Assembly: GCA_902810745.1 (NCBI GenBank)
Contig: CADDYW010000030.1
Span: 1 to 43,428, forward strand
Direction of reading: 5' to 3'
Length of the DNA: 43,428 nt
From: Chloroflexota bacterium
GTDB taxonomy: Bacteria; Chloroflexota; UBA6077; FW602-bin22; CADDYW01
Part shown: positions 1-7,513 of the stretch, in pieces
Position numbering within the stretch: the first letter of the stretch is position 1
Layout of the letters: each line of letters opens with the position of its first letter
Notes under the pieces: model-generated
Told to the model about the DNA's origin: nothing
Database searches by the model: none
Seen by the model: the letters and a program-made list of their open reading frames with translations, nothing else
Made by a program: the position numbers and the translations under genes

Positions 1-32
1 CTGGTGTGTCAAGCAGAAATTGATGGGTGGAG

Positions 33-77
33 GCAATTTGGGAAAATTGGCCCTGCGGGCCAATTTCCCCAAATCGC
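33..77. repeat. Long inverted repeat (hairpin) upstream of the Rieske gene
   Basis: Arms 33-53 and 57-77 are reverse complements over 21 positions with two mismatches, separated by a 3-base loop (54-56, tgc). There is no T tract on either side, so it is not a textbook intrinsic terminator. It could still end transcription from an upstream gene outside the window or be a dispersed hairpin element. It lies about 60 bases before the Rieske start codon. Confidence 0.8.
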
Positions 78-104
78 GACCCCTCATATTTCCGTTGGCG
101 GGGC

Positions 105-125
105 ACTTACGTTTTACGTGTGACG
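105..125. repeat. Period-7 TTTTACG-type repeat, copy 1
   Basis: Three consecutive heptamers, ACTTACG, TTTTACG and TGTGACG, run in exact 7-base register just before the Rieske gene. The same degenerate heptamer family recurs at 11284-11311 and 11353-11380. Its role is unknown. Confidence 0.6.
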
Positions 126-134
126 GATCTGACG

Positions 135-611
135 ATGCCAAAGTACATTGTCGGCACCACCGACGAAATTCCGCCGGGCCAGCGCAAGATCGTCGAGGTC
201 GACGGACGTTCGATCGGCATTTTCAACGTCGGCGGAGAGTTCTTCGCGCTGCGGAATCGGTGCCCCCACCAGGGCGGTCCACTCTGCACCGGGCGGCTCG
301 CCGGCTATCTCCAGGCCGAAATTCCCGGCGAGTATCGGTACACGCGGCCAGGAGAGATCTTGCGCTGCCCCTGGCACGGATGGGAGTTCCACATCCGGAC
401 CGGCCAGTCCTGGTTCGATCCGGCCCGCGTGCGCACGCGGCGCTACGCCGTTTCGGTCGAACCGGGAAGCGTCCTGCTCGAGACCCTCGACGCGGACGAC
501 CCCGACGCGCCCGCGCCGGGCCTCCAGAAGGGCCCCTACGTCGCCGAGACCTATCCGGTATCCGTGGATCGTGACTACATCGTCGTCGAGATCCCGGGGC
601 AGGGTCGGTAG
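135..611 (+). CDS. Rieske 2Fe-2S domain protein (ferredoxin-like)
   Basis: A 158-residue protein with a single Rieske domain. The cluster ligands are visible as C43-P-H45 and C78-P-W-H81, within RCPHQGG and RCPWHGW. The spacing between the two ligand pairs (32 residues) is longer than the usual 15-17, with an insert rich in G, Y and R. I believe this is seen in a subgroup of stand-alone bacterial Rieske proteins. There is no signal peptide or oxygenase catalytic domain, so it is probably a soluble electron carrier or small oxygenase component. The start at 135 was chosen because homology begins there; a reading frame extends upstream to 27 but runs through the hairpin. The next genes are on the opposite strand and encode amidohydrolases, which hints at a catabolic locus, but the partner enzyme is not identifiable. 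Confidence 0.85.
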   Translation: MPKYIVGTTDEIPPGQRKIVEVDGRSIGIFNVGGEFFALRNRCPHQGGPLCTGRLAGYLQAEIPGEYRYTRPGEILRCPWHGWEFHIRTGQSWFDPARVRTRRYAVSVEPGSVLLETLDADDPDAPAPGLQKGPYVAETYPVSVDRDYIVVEIPGQGR

Positions 612-647
612 TCTGAGCGACCTCCGTGCGACGGGGGAGAACGATCC

Positions 648-1388
648 CTACGCCATGCCCAGGATTCGGGCCAGGTTGCCGCCCAGCAGAAGCTCCTCCA
701 CCTCGCGGCCCAGCTTCTGCCGACGAATCGCCTCCACCGCGAGATCGGAGTAGAGCGCTGGGAGATTGGAGCCGTAGATGACGCGCTCGGGCCCGACCTC
801 TTTGATCGCGCGCGCGACGAAGCTCGGCTCGTGCGCCGCGATCGTCGCCCCGAGATAGAGATTGGGATTGTCCTGGGCGGCGATGATCGCGTCATGGCCC
901 CACTCGCGGTAGCCCATGTGGTCCATGATGACCGTCACCTCCGGGAAACGACGGCAGAGCGCCCCGATCGCCAGGGGGTGGCTGATCCCGCCCCCGGAGT
1001 GGATATTCACGATGATGCCCAGCTCGCGCGCCTTGGCCATCAGCTCGAACGCCAGCGGCCCGGTCAGGTTCAGATGATACAGGGCCGGCATCATCTTCAG
1101 CATCTTCATGCCAAGCTGCGTTACCGAGGTCTCGATGTCCTTGATCGCCGCCGCGCCGTGATTCGGATTCACCTGGCAGCAGGCGATCACGCGTCGCTCG
1201 CCCTTCACCGTGTCGGCCAGCGCTCGGTTATCCGGATTCGGCGTCGGATTCGGCATCACGACCGCGTACTCGATCCCGGCCGCGTCTTCGTTCTGGAGAA
1301 TCGCCGCGAGCACCGCGGCGCGTTCTGCAGGTGGTGCGTTGGTCGGCAGGTACGTCTCGAAATCCATCGTGGGCACGGGCATCGTCAT
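648..1388 (-). CDS. Amidohydrolase-2 family protein with altered metal site
   Basis: About 246 residues of TIM-barrel amidohydrolase-2 type. Recognisable segments are IVNIHSGGGISHPLAIG, VIMDHMGY and the C-terminal RVIYGSNLPALYS block followed by LLGGNLARILG. The usual N-terminal HxH metal motif is absent: the protein begins MPVPTMDFETYL. The usual Asp of the G-[ST]-D-x-P block is Asn (GSNLP). The metal-binding set therefore looks incomplete, and hydrolase or decarboxylase activity is doubtful. The ATG at 1388 overlaps the TGA of the upstream mutarotase-like gene (ATGA), suggesting coupling; a second in-frame ATG at 1382 is better spaced from the GGAGG. It belongs to a minus-strand group with 1385-1756 and 1873-2670. 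Confidence 0.8.
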   Translation of the reverse strand: MTMPVPTMDFETYLPTNAPPAERAAVLAAILQNEDAAGIEYAVVMPNPTPNPDNRALADTVKGERRVIACCQVNPNHGAAAIKDIETSVTQLGMKMLKMMPALYHLNLTGPLAFELMAKARELGIIVNIHSGGGISHPLAIGALCRRFPEVTVIMDHMGYREWGHDAIIAAQDNPNLYLGATIAAHEPSFVARAIKEVGPERVIYGSNLPALYSDLAVEAIRRQKLGREVEELLLGGNLARILGMA

Positions 1389-1756
1389 TCTCCTCCGCTT
1401 GACTGTGGTAGGTGCTGCGGCCAGCTCGTATCGAAGACCAGCTCCATCGGCGCCCACCATTCCTCCGGACTCGCCTCCGGCGCACGCTCCTGAAGCGTCG
1501 CCATCAGCGCGTTCCACTCGCGCGATCGGGCGCTGCGACTACCGGCACGTTGAAGGCCCTCGACGGGATCGAAATCGTCGTCGGTCTCGACGTACATGAA
1601 CATCCGTCGCCCGCGCAGAAAGATACGCATCGTCTGGATGCCACTGCTTCGCAGGTCCGCGAGCACCTCCGGCCACACGCGTCGGTGGTACTCTTTGTAC
1701 ATCTCGATCTTCTTCGGGTCGTCCTGCAAGCACAACGTGAGGGCGAAGCACTTCAT
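1385..1756 (-). CDS. L-rhamnose mutarotase-like protein (DUF718 family)
   Basis: A 123-residue protein resembling the L-rhamnose mutarotase family, small ferredoxin-fold enzymes that interconvert sugar anomers. Supporting segments are EMYKEYHRRVWPEVLADL, which has the Tyr-x3-His arrangement expected near the RhaM active site, and MRIFLRGRRMFMYVE for the core beta strands. It is slightly longer than the roughly 105-residue E. coli RhaM. The start at 1756 has a good GGAGG seven bases upstream, better than the GTG or ATG further up. It overlaps the following amidohydrolase by ATGA, so the two are probably co-translated. The sugar is unknown; other members may act on different deoxysugars. Confidence 0.75.
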   Translation of the reverse strand: MKCFALTLCLQDDPKKIEMYKEYHRRVWPEVLADLRSSGIQTMRIFLRGRRMFMYVETDDDFDPVEGLQRAGSRSARSREWNALMATLQERAPEASPEEWWAPMELVFDTSWPQHLPQSSGGE

Positions 1757-1816
1757 TCCGGTCTCCTCCATCTGACCCCGATCGTGAGGCTTATGATACT
1801 ACGCCCATTGTGCCCA

Positions 1817-1837
1817 CCCGCGGCCCTTCTCCGCGGG
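1817..1837. terminator. Hairpin between two minus-strand genes
   Basis: CCCGCGG (1817-1823) pairs with CCGCGGG (1831-1837) across a 7-base loop, just downstream of the 1873-2670 gene on the minus strand. There is no T tract, so this is a possible weak or Rho-assisted stop or an mRNA-stabilising hairpin. Confidence 0.35.
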
Positions 1838-1872
1838 CGGTGAAAGGGTGAGAATGGCCAGATCGCGCTCTT

Positions 1873-2670
1873 TCAGCCCTTGATCGGAAACACCTCGAGC
1901 GCCGTCCGCCCGAAGATGAGATCGCGGTCCTCCTGGCTTTTGGATGCGAACTGCTCCATGGTGAGGCGCAGCGCGTTTGTGTACCCTTCACGGCCGCTCA
2001 CGGGAGGATAATCGCTTCCCCACATCATGCGCCGCGGTCCGAAGGCCTCGTAGGCATACTCCAGCAGCCGCGGAATGGGGCGCTCGAACGGAAAGGGCTC
2101 GACGACCGGCATCGCCCGTCGCGCGAACTCGCCCAGTCCGTGAATCTTGATGTAGACGTTCGGGAAACGCGCGAGGTCGAAGGCCCGGCGCCGTGCCTCG
2201 ACGTTCGCCGCATCTCCGTCCGGATGGTTGACCGAGGCGAGGTGCTCGAGCACGATGCGGAGATTCGGCACGGCCTGGACAACCCGGGCGAACTCGTCGG
2301 AGATAAAGGCCTCCGTGCTCCCCCCGCAGCTCACCGACAGGCCCAGCCTTTCGGCGGCGCGCCAGATTGCCAGGGGATCATCGCCCGGCGACCGGGTCGT
2401 CGGATTGAGCCGAATTCCGCTCGCTCCCTCCTCCGTCAGTCGCTCGAGGGTCTGAAGCCAGTCGGACTTAGCGGCGTCGACGATCACGACCGAGGCGAAG
2501 CGTCCCGGAAATCGCCGAACGCACTCGGTCTGGTACGAATTGTTCGTCTGTCCCATCATCTGGATCAGAACGGCGTGCTCGACCCCATTCCGGTCCATCT
2601 GATGCAGCAGGGCCTCGACCGGCTCGTACCAGACTGGCGAGACGTGACAATGGCTATCGACGATGGGCAT
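1873..2670 (-). CDS. Amidohydrolase-2 family metal-dependent hydrolase
   Basis: A 265-residue TIM-barrel amidohydrolase of the 2-pyrone-4,6-dicarboxylate lactonase / ACMS decarboxylase superfamily. The intact N-terminal metal motif MPIVDSHCHV (HxH), the LEHLAS strand and the C-terminal MMWGSDYPP block with the conserved Asp are all present. The usual reaction in this family is hydrolysis or non-oxidative decarboxylation of small organic acids; the substrate here cannot be read. The start at 2670 was chosen because the metal motif begins there and a GAGGAGA lies seven bases upstream; the open frame extends to 2748 without a better signal. It is first in a minus-strand run with the mutarotase-like gene and a degenerate paralogue, suggesting one catabolic unit. 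Confidence 0.88.
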   Translation of the reverse strand: MPIVDSHCHVSPVWYEPVEALLHQMDRNGVEHAVLIQMMGQTNNSYQTECVRRFPGRFASVVIVDAAKSDWLQTLERLTEEGASGIRLNPTTRSPGDDPLAIWRAAERLGLSVSCGGSTEAFISDEFARVVQAVPNLRIVLEHLASVNHPDGDAANVEARRRAFDLARFPNVYIKIHGLGEFARRAMPVVEPFPFERPIPRLLEYAYEAFGPRRMMWGSDYPPVSGREGYTNALRLTMEQFASKSQEDRDLIFGRTALEVFPIKG

Positions 2671-2871
2671 CAGATTATCTCCTCGTATCTTCAGGTGCGG
2701 AGCAGACCTGCTGGCCGCTCGCTCACCACGGTTTCCTGGTAAAGCCAATCCCGCTCACGGGCGATCCTTCCGGTTTCGCCGTGTTCCCGAGTGCATTCGT
2801 GGCTTGGCTCCCCGATGGACCCGCTCGAACCAGACGGAGGTACTCGACGTACCGATCGACCCGCCTCGTGC

Positions 2872-2877
2872 TACCAT
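2872..2877 (+). promoter_or_regulatory. -10-like TACCAT close to the start codon
   Basis: TACCAT ends six bases before the ATG at 2884. If it is the -10 element, the transcript would begin at or next to the start codon. No Shine-Dalgarno sequence precedes the ATG, which fits a leaderless mRNA. Weak on its own; supported by similar cases at 10278 and 30519. Confidence 0.35.
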
Positions 2878-2883
2878 AGAGCC

Positions 2884-4230
2884 ATGGACGATTTCGAGGA
2901 GTTCGTTCGTCTGATCCACGACGTCTATCCGCACTTGCACGATCGAGCCTACCTCGAGGATCATCGGCTCGTCGAGATTCTCGGTGGTCCGTCGGTCCTT
3001 GGCGCGGAACGGCTGCATCGAATCTTGATCGACGCGATCGAGTGGTTGCATCCGCTGGGATCGGCTTCACCCTCCAGCGTCGAGTGGCGCCGCTACCGCT
3101 CACTCCAGCTACGTTATGTCGAGGGAGCGTTGCCCGAACAGATCGCCCGCGAGCTTCAGGTCAGCCCGCGTCAGGCCCGACGCGACCACGCCGAAGCACT
3201 CGACGAGATCGCGCGACTGCTCTGGACCCGGCTCGTGCGCCGTGAGACCGCGGCATCGCGGGTACCCGCGTCGACGTCGAGTCCCTCGACCAGACGCGTC
3301 GAGCAGCGCACCGCGTCGTCGCGTAGCGACCCGCTCGAAACCGAGATCTCCAACCTCGCCGCTGCCGCCTCGGCGTTACCCACCCAGATCGACGAAATCA
3401 TTCGTGGCGCGGTAGATACGGTATCACGTCTCAGCGAGGAACACCAGGTGCGGATCACCGTTGCTACGATGGAATCCCGGGGGCCCATCGCCGTCAATCG
3501 AACCGCGTTGCGCCAGCTGCTGCTGACTCTCCTGTCCGACGCCATCGTCCACCACCCGCGAGCGCAGATCGATATCCAGGCGGAGCACGATGATCAGTCG
3601 CTTGCGCTCGTCATTCGCGTGCATCCATCCGATCAGGTGCGCACCCGCGTTGAGCCCACGGGCGAGGAGCTTCGTTTTCGTGTTTCTCCCTCGGTCCTCG
3701 ATCTGAGCCTCAGGCTGGCGCAGAGCCTGGGCGCCTCGCTTGACCTGCATTCAAGTGCACGCGAGGGGCGTCTCCAGCTGACCCTCCCAGTATCGCGCGT
3801 CACGACGCTCCTGCTTGTCGATGATAATCCAGACGTCGCACTCCTGTTCCGACGCTACCTCGCCGGTACCGAGTACCAGCTCGTGCAGGCCCGTTCTGCC
3901 GAACGAGCGTTGCGGCTCGCCCGCGAGCTCCAGCCCGACGTGATTATCCTGGATGTCCTGATGCCGTCGCACGATGGATGGGAGATTCTGCAGGCTCTTC
4001 GGAACGACCGCACGACCTCTTCGCTCCCGATCGTCATCTGCTCGGTCGTCCCCGACTATGCGCTCGCCCACTCTCTCGGCGTCACCGACTTTCTTGCGAA
4101 GCCCGTCACGCGGCAGGCTCTGATCGAGATGCTGGCGCGCGTTCGGCGTCGCTGCGAGCTCTCCGAACGTCGAGCCCGGCCCGAACCCATCGACAGAGTT
4201 CAGCCACGTGCAATCCCCCCGGCTGGCTGA
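2884..4230 (+). CDS. Response regulator with sigma-like HTH, ATPase-like fold and C-terminal receiver
   Basis: A 448-residue protein in three parts. Residues about 65-115 form a helix-turn-helix like sigma-70 region 4 (LRYVEGALPEQIARELQVSP). Residues about 150-300 resemble a histidine-kinase ATPase fold (LRQLLLTLLSDAIVHH in place of the N-box) but lack the DxGxG and GxGLGL nucleotide motifs. Residues 307-425 are a complete receiver: acidic pair D313/D314, phospho-acceptor D357, S387 and K406. The receiver is C-terminal, the reverse of most DNA-binding regulators. The gene converges on, and overlaps by 125 bases, the hybrid kinase at 4106-6331, its likely partner. The start at 2884 was chosen for position; the longer GTG frame from 2791 includes promoter-like sequence. 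Confidence 0.8.
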   Translation: MDDFEEFVRLIHDVYPHLHDRAYLEDHRLVEILGGPSVLGAERLHRILIDAIEWLHPLGSASPSSVEWRRYRSLQLRYVEGALPEQIARELQVSPRQARRDHAEALDEIARLLWTRLVRRETAASRVPASTSSPSTRRVEQRTASSRSDPLETEISNLAAAASALPTQIDEIIRGAVDTVSRLSEEHQVRITVATMESRGPIAVNRTALRQLLLTLLSDAIVHHPRAQIDIQAEHDDQSLALVIRVHPSDQVRTRVEPTGEELRFRVSPSVLDLSLRLAQSLGASLDLHSSAREGRLQLTLPVSRVTTLLLVDDNPDVALLFRRYLAGTEYQLVQARSAERALRLARELQPDVIILDVLMPSHDGWEILQALRNDRTTSSLPIVICSVVPDYALAHSLGVTDFLAKPVTRQALIEMLARVRRRCELSERRARPEPIDRVQPRAIPPAG

Positions 4231-6331
4231 TCTCGACTGCGTCGGTGACGAGACCATCATCCTCGGCAGCACGCGCGCTGATGACGACCACCGGCACACG
4301 CGCCAGTCGTGGCTCCGCCCTCATTCGTGCGAGGACGCCGTAACCGTCGAGCCCGGGCATCAGCAGGTCAAGCAAAACCCCGCTCGGAACCTGCTTTTGG
4401 AGAAGATCCAACGCCTGCCACCCATCGATGGCAGTCCGAACGTGGCAGCGTGGCACGAGTGCGCTCACCATGCGCGTGAGAAGGTGAAGCATCTCCGGGT
4501 CGTCGTCGACGATGACGAGGTCACGGATCGAACGGCCAAATCGGCGCAAGGTGCACTGGAGCTGCTGCTGGGTGACCGGCTTGACCAGGTAATCCTGGAC
4601 GCCAATGTCCCGTGCAATTGCCTTCGATGTGCGAAGCGACGACGTGATGATGGGCACCTGGACACCAGATCGGGGAAGCCCCGCGTGCTGGAGCGCACGG
4701 CGCACGGTCTCGCGCTGCTCCGACGTGCTGACGATGATCGCTCGGACCAGAGATTGCTCCACCAGCCTGACAGCGCCGGCAGCATCTGACACACTCGCCA
4801 GGTGATATCCCTCGAAGTGCCGTTTGAAAGCCCGCAGGACCTCAGGATCTGGATCCACCGCGACGATGACCGGACGGACTGGCGTTTGCTGCTCCAGGCG
4901 CTGCCAGAGGACCGTGGTCAGATCGGCTTCGTTGACCAGCGCTTTGTCGCCCAGTGGTAGCGATAGCGAAAAGGTGCTGCCCTGGCCCGGAGCTGATGTA
5001 ACCCAGAGATTTCCACCGTGCAGCTCGGCGAAGCGTTTGCTGACCGCGAGCCCCAGGCCACTGCCGCGTCGTCCGCGCTTTGGCTCGCCCGAGTGCCAGA
5101 ACTCCTGAAAAACGCCGGGGAGATCCTGCGCGGGAATTCCGACGCCCGTGTCAGTCACGTCCAGCACGACCTGCTCGCCTTCAACGCGTGCTGTGATCGT
5201 TACACCGCCCTCTTCCGTGAACCGTACCGCGTTGTTGAGGAGATTGATCAGGATCTGACGAACGCGCACCGGGTCCACGAACACCGGCGGCAGATCGGCG
5301 GGTAGCCGGACGTCCAGTGTCAGTCCCGTATTCTCGAAAAGTGTCCGAACGGTCGCGGTGGCCTTCGCGACCACCTCGTCGAGCGAAACCCACTCCTTCA
5401 GGAGCCCCATGCGGTGCGCCTCGATCTGGCTGAGATCGAGCACGTCGTCGATCAGGTTCGAAATGTGGCAGGCGTTGCGATAGATTGCCTCGACGTCGGC
5501 GCGATACACGTCGGGCAAGGCCGGCGCGCCGGCGTGCGGTGTCATTACCATCAGCTCGCTCAGACCGATGATCAGATTGAGCGGTGTGCGCAGCTCATGG
5601 CTCACACTCGCCGCGAACTCCGACTTTAGACGTCGCGCCTCCTCGGCTGCCTGTCGGGCACGTTCGAGCTGAGCACTCGTTTGCCGAATCTGCTCATAGG
5701 CGAGGACCAGGCTCTGATTCAGTCGCCCAAGCTCGACCTGGCGCTCGCGTAGCTCGGCAGCACGCTTCTGTGCTTCCTCATAGCTCGCCCAGGACCAGTC
5801 AAGTACCGTATAGAACGACCGCCAGAGGGCGATCGAGCAGACCAGGACGAGCCCTCCAAGACCAATCGTCAGCATCGCCACGTGTGAAGCAGGTATCGAC
5901 CCAAAATGAAGCGCAACGTAGGCAATACTGCCGGTCCCGGCTAGGAGGGTCACCAGACCCCACCACGTGCCAAGCAGGATCGTGGCGACAAGGATCGGCA
6001 CGCAGAGGGCAGCGGCAACCGGCGCGCCTGGTAGCAAGACCTGCGCGATGCAGATCACGGCAATCAAACCCGTCGTCAGCACAGCTGTAGCGAGCGAGTG
6101 CCCACGGTGGGTAAAACGATATGACAGACCAACCACTGCTGCCAGAGCAATCGCGACGTATGACGGTCCGACGTCGAGATCAGCGATGTAGATACCGTCA
6201 ACTACGACAATAACAAACGCGGCGGTGAGGAGCAGGCCAAGGCTTCTCAGCAAAGCACCTCGCCGCAGGTCTATCAGGCCAGCGTCTTCGTACGGAACCA
6301 CGCGATCCGCGGAGCAAGTCGCTGTCATCAT
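4106..6331 (-). CDS. Membrane hybrid sensor histidine kinase with two receiver domains
   Basis: A 741-residue kinase. Residues about 25-175 hold roughly five or six hydrophobic helices; a coiled coil follows to about 240. HisKA has phospho-acceptor H245 in SVSHELRTPLN. The ATPase domain has an N-box (NLLNNAVRFT, about 363-372), DTGVGIP (394-400) and GSGLGL (423-428), so the kinase core looks active. Two receivers follow. In the first (about 488-600) the phospho-acceptor position is S535, but K584 is kept. The second (about 604-722) keeps D609/D610 and D655, but Q703 replaces the conserved Lys. The start at 6331 follows TAGGAGT; the open frame runs on to 6436. The 3' end overlaps the convergent response regulator by 125 bases. 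Ligand unknown. Confidence 0.88.
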   Translation of the reverse strand: MMTATCSADRVVPYEDAGLIDLRRGALLRSLGLLLTAAFVIVVVDGIYIADLDVGPSYVAIALAAVVGLSYRFTHRGHSLATAVLTTGLIAVICIAQVLLPGAPVAAALCVPILVATILLGTWWGLVTLLAGTGSIAYVALHFGSIPASHVAMLTIGLGGLVLVCSIALWRSFYTVLDWSWASYEEAQKRAAELRERQVELGRLNQSLVLAYEQIRQTSAQLERARQAAEEARRLKSEFAASVSHELRTPLNLIIGLSELMVMTPHAGAPALPDVYRADVEAIYRNACHISNLIDDVLDLSQIEAHRMGLLKEWVSLDEVVAKATATVRTLFENTGLTLDVRLPADLPPVFVDPVRVRQILINLLNNAVRFTEEGGVTITARVEGEQVVLDVTDTGVGIPAQDLPGVFQEFWHSGEPKRGRRGSGLGLAVSKRFAELHGGNLWVTSAPGQGSTFSLSLPLGDKALVNEADLTTVLWQRLEQQTPVRPVIVAVDPDPEVLRAFKRHFEGYHLASVSDAAGAVRLVEQSLVRAIIVSTSEQRETVRRALQHAGLPRSGVQVPIITSSLRTSKAIARDIGVQDYLVKPVTQQQLQCTLRRFGRSIRDLVIVDDDPEMLHLLTRMVSALVPRCHVRTAIDGWQALDLLQKQVPSGVLLDLLMPGLDGYGVLARMRAEPRLARVPVVVISARAAEDDGLVTDAVEISQPGGLHVAELCRWVRAGLDVRRARSDAERAPASRSEPAA

Positions 6332-6562
6332 CGGTGTTGTACTCCTAACAGCCCGGGCCGAAAGCAAGAACCAAGCACGTGCGCAGCCCATTCGAACCGG
6401 GCACTCGTTTCCCGGCGGCCTCGTGAAGCATCGCAAACTCGAGGCGATGGTTCAAGTGGCTCTGCAGCCCACGTGGCCTACGGACACTCGTGAATCACAC
6501 TTGCAAATAACGCCGTGGTGAGACGCGGTGGAGGAGGGACGGTGAATGGCGAAAGATAACGT

Positions 6563-6588
6563 GGAGCGCTGAGCGCACTTCGCGCTCC
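6563..6588 (-). terminator. Hairpin downstream of the ABC permease operon
   Basis: GGAGCGC (6563-6569) pairs with GCGCTCC (6582-6588), about 22 bases beyond the stop of the last permease gene on the minus strand. No convincing T run follows, so termination is only suggested by position. Confidence 0.35.
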
Positions 6589-6610
6589 GTTCTAGTCGCG
6601 CATGGTCGGC

Positions 6611-7513
6611 CTATCCCTTCAGCCCCGTCGTGACAACACCCTGGATGATGTATTTTTGGGCCAAAAAGAACACCACGACCATCGGCAAGATGTAGATGAC
6701 CACACCAGCCATTGTCAACGTGATCAACGGGTTCTGATGCGGATCAACGTATGCTGTCGCGAGCTTCACGGCAAGCGTGGTTATGTCATCGGATAGGAAC
6801 AGACTCGGATAGAGCCAATCGCCCCAGACCCAAGTAAAGGAGAAGATCGCGGAAGCAGCAATCGCGGGTAGCGAGTTAGGCAGGAAGATCTGCCAGAAAA
6901 TTCGGAACTTTCCGCAGCCATCTACTTCGGCTGCGTCCTCCAGTTCACGCGGGATACTCAGAAAGAACTGGCGGAACAGAAAAATATGAAAGGGACTCCC
7001 CGATAGCCCCCACAGGATCCAAGGCCAGTACGAGTTAATAAGGTGCAGGTAAGAAAACACCATGTACTGTGGGACCAGCGTCACCAAACCGGGCACCATC
7101 ATCGTCGCCAGAACGACGGCGAACAGGAAATCGCGACCAGGAACGCCGCGATGCCGGGAGAAGGCGAATCCAGCGGCCGAGCTGGTCAAAACGGTGAGGA
7201 CCGTGAAGGTGCTGGAAAGGATGACCGAGTGCATGACGTATCTGAAATACGGAAAATATGTGACGGCATTGTAGTAGTTAACTAACTGGGGTACGACGGG
7301 CAAGACTCGAATCGGATATGAGGCGTATTCGTTTTCTCGCTTGAGCGAGGTGAGGATAAGCCAGACCGTTGGCAACGAAAACACGAGCGCGCACACGACG
7401 AGCCCAAAGAGATTGAGTACACGACCAACTGGGAGCATTCGAGTGGATGCGCGAGGTCGCTGCACCACCGTAGCAGCCGCGCTGGTCGATCTCGCGTGGG
7501 AGTCGGCAATCAC
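6611..7513 (-). CDS. Sugar ABC transporter permease (MalG/UgpE type)
   Basis: A 300-residue inner-membrane permease with about six hydrophobic helices. The EAA loop that docks to the ATPase is visible as ELEDAAEVDGCGKFRIF followed by LPNSLPA, typical of carbohydrate-uptake family 1 permeases. The chosen start is a GTG at 7513, whose GTGA overlaps the TGA stop (7512-7510) of the upstream permease; an AGGAGG lies nine bases before it. The open frame continues to 7612 but would overlap the upstream gene by 100 bases. It is third in the operon lipoprotein, permease, permease. No ATPase gene is nearby, so a shared MsmX/UgpC-like ATPase is presumed. Base composition is less GC-rich than most of the window. 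Confidence 0.9.
   Translation of the reverse strand: MIADSHARSTSAAATVVQRPRASTRMLPVGRVLNLFGLVVCALVFSLPTVWLILTSLKRENEYASYPIRVLPVVPQLVNYYNAVTYFPYFRYVMHSVILSSTFTVLTVLTSSAAGFAFSRHRGVPGRDFLFAVVLATMMVPGLVTLVPQYMVFSYLHLINSYWPWILWGLSGSPFHIFLFRQFFLSIPRELEDAAEVDGCGKFRIFWQIFLPNSLPAIAASAIFSFTWVWGDWLYPSLFLSDDITTLAVKLATAYVDPHQNPLITLTMAGVVIYILPMVVVFFLAQKYIIQGVVTTGLKG

Noticed and set aside
6384..6403. tRNA T-arm-like sequence on the minus strand (CCGGTTCGAATGGG)
   Set aside because: The invariant G53-C61 pair is not possible and no acceptor, D or anticodon arms surround it. It lies in the 5' region of the kinase gene.
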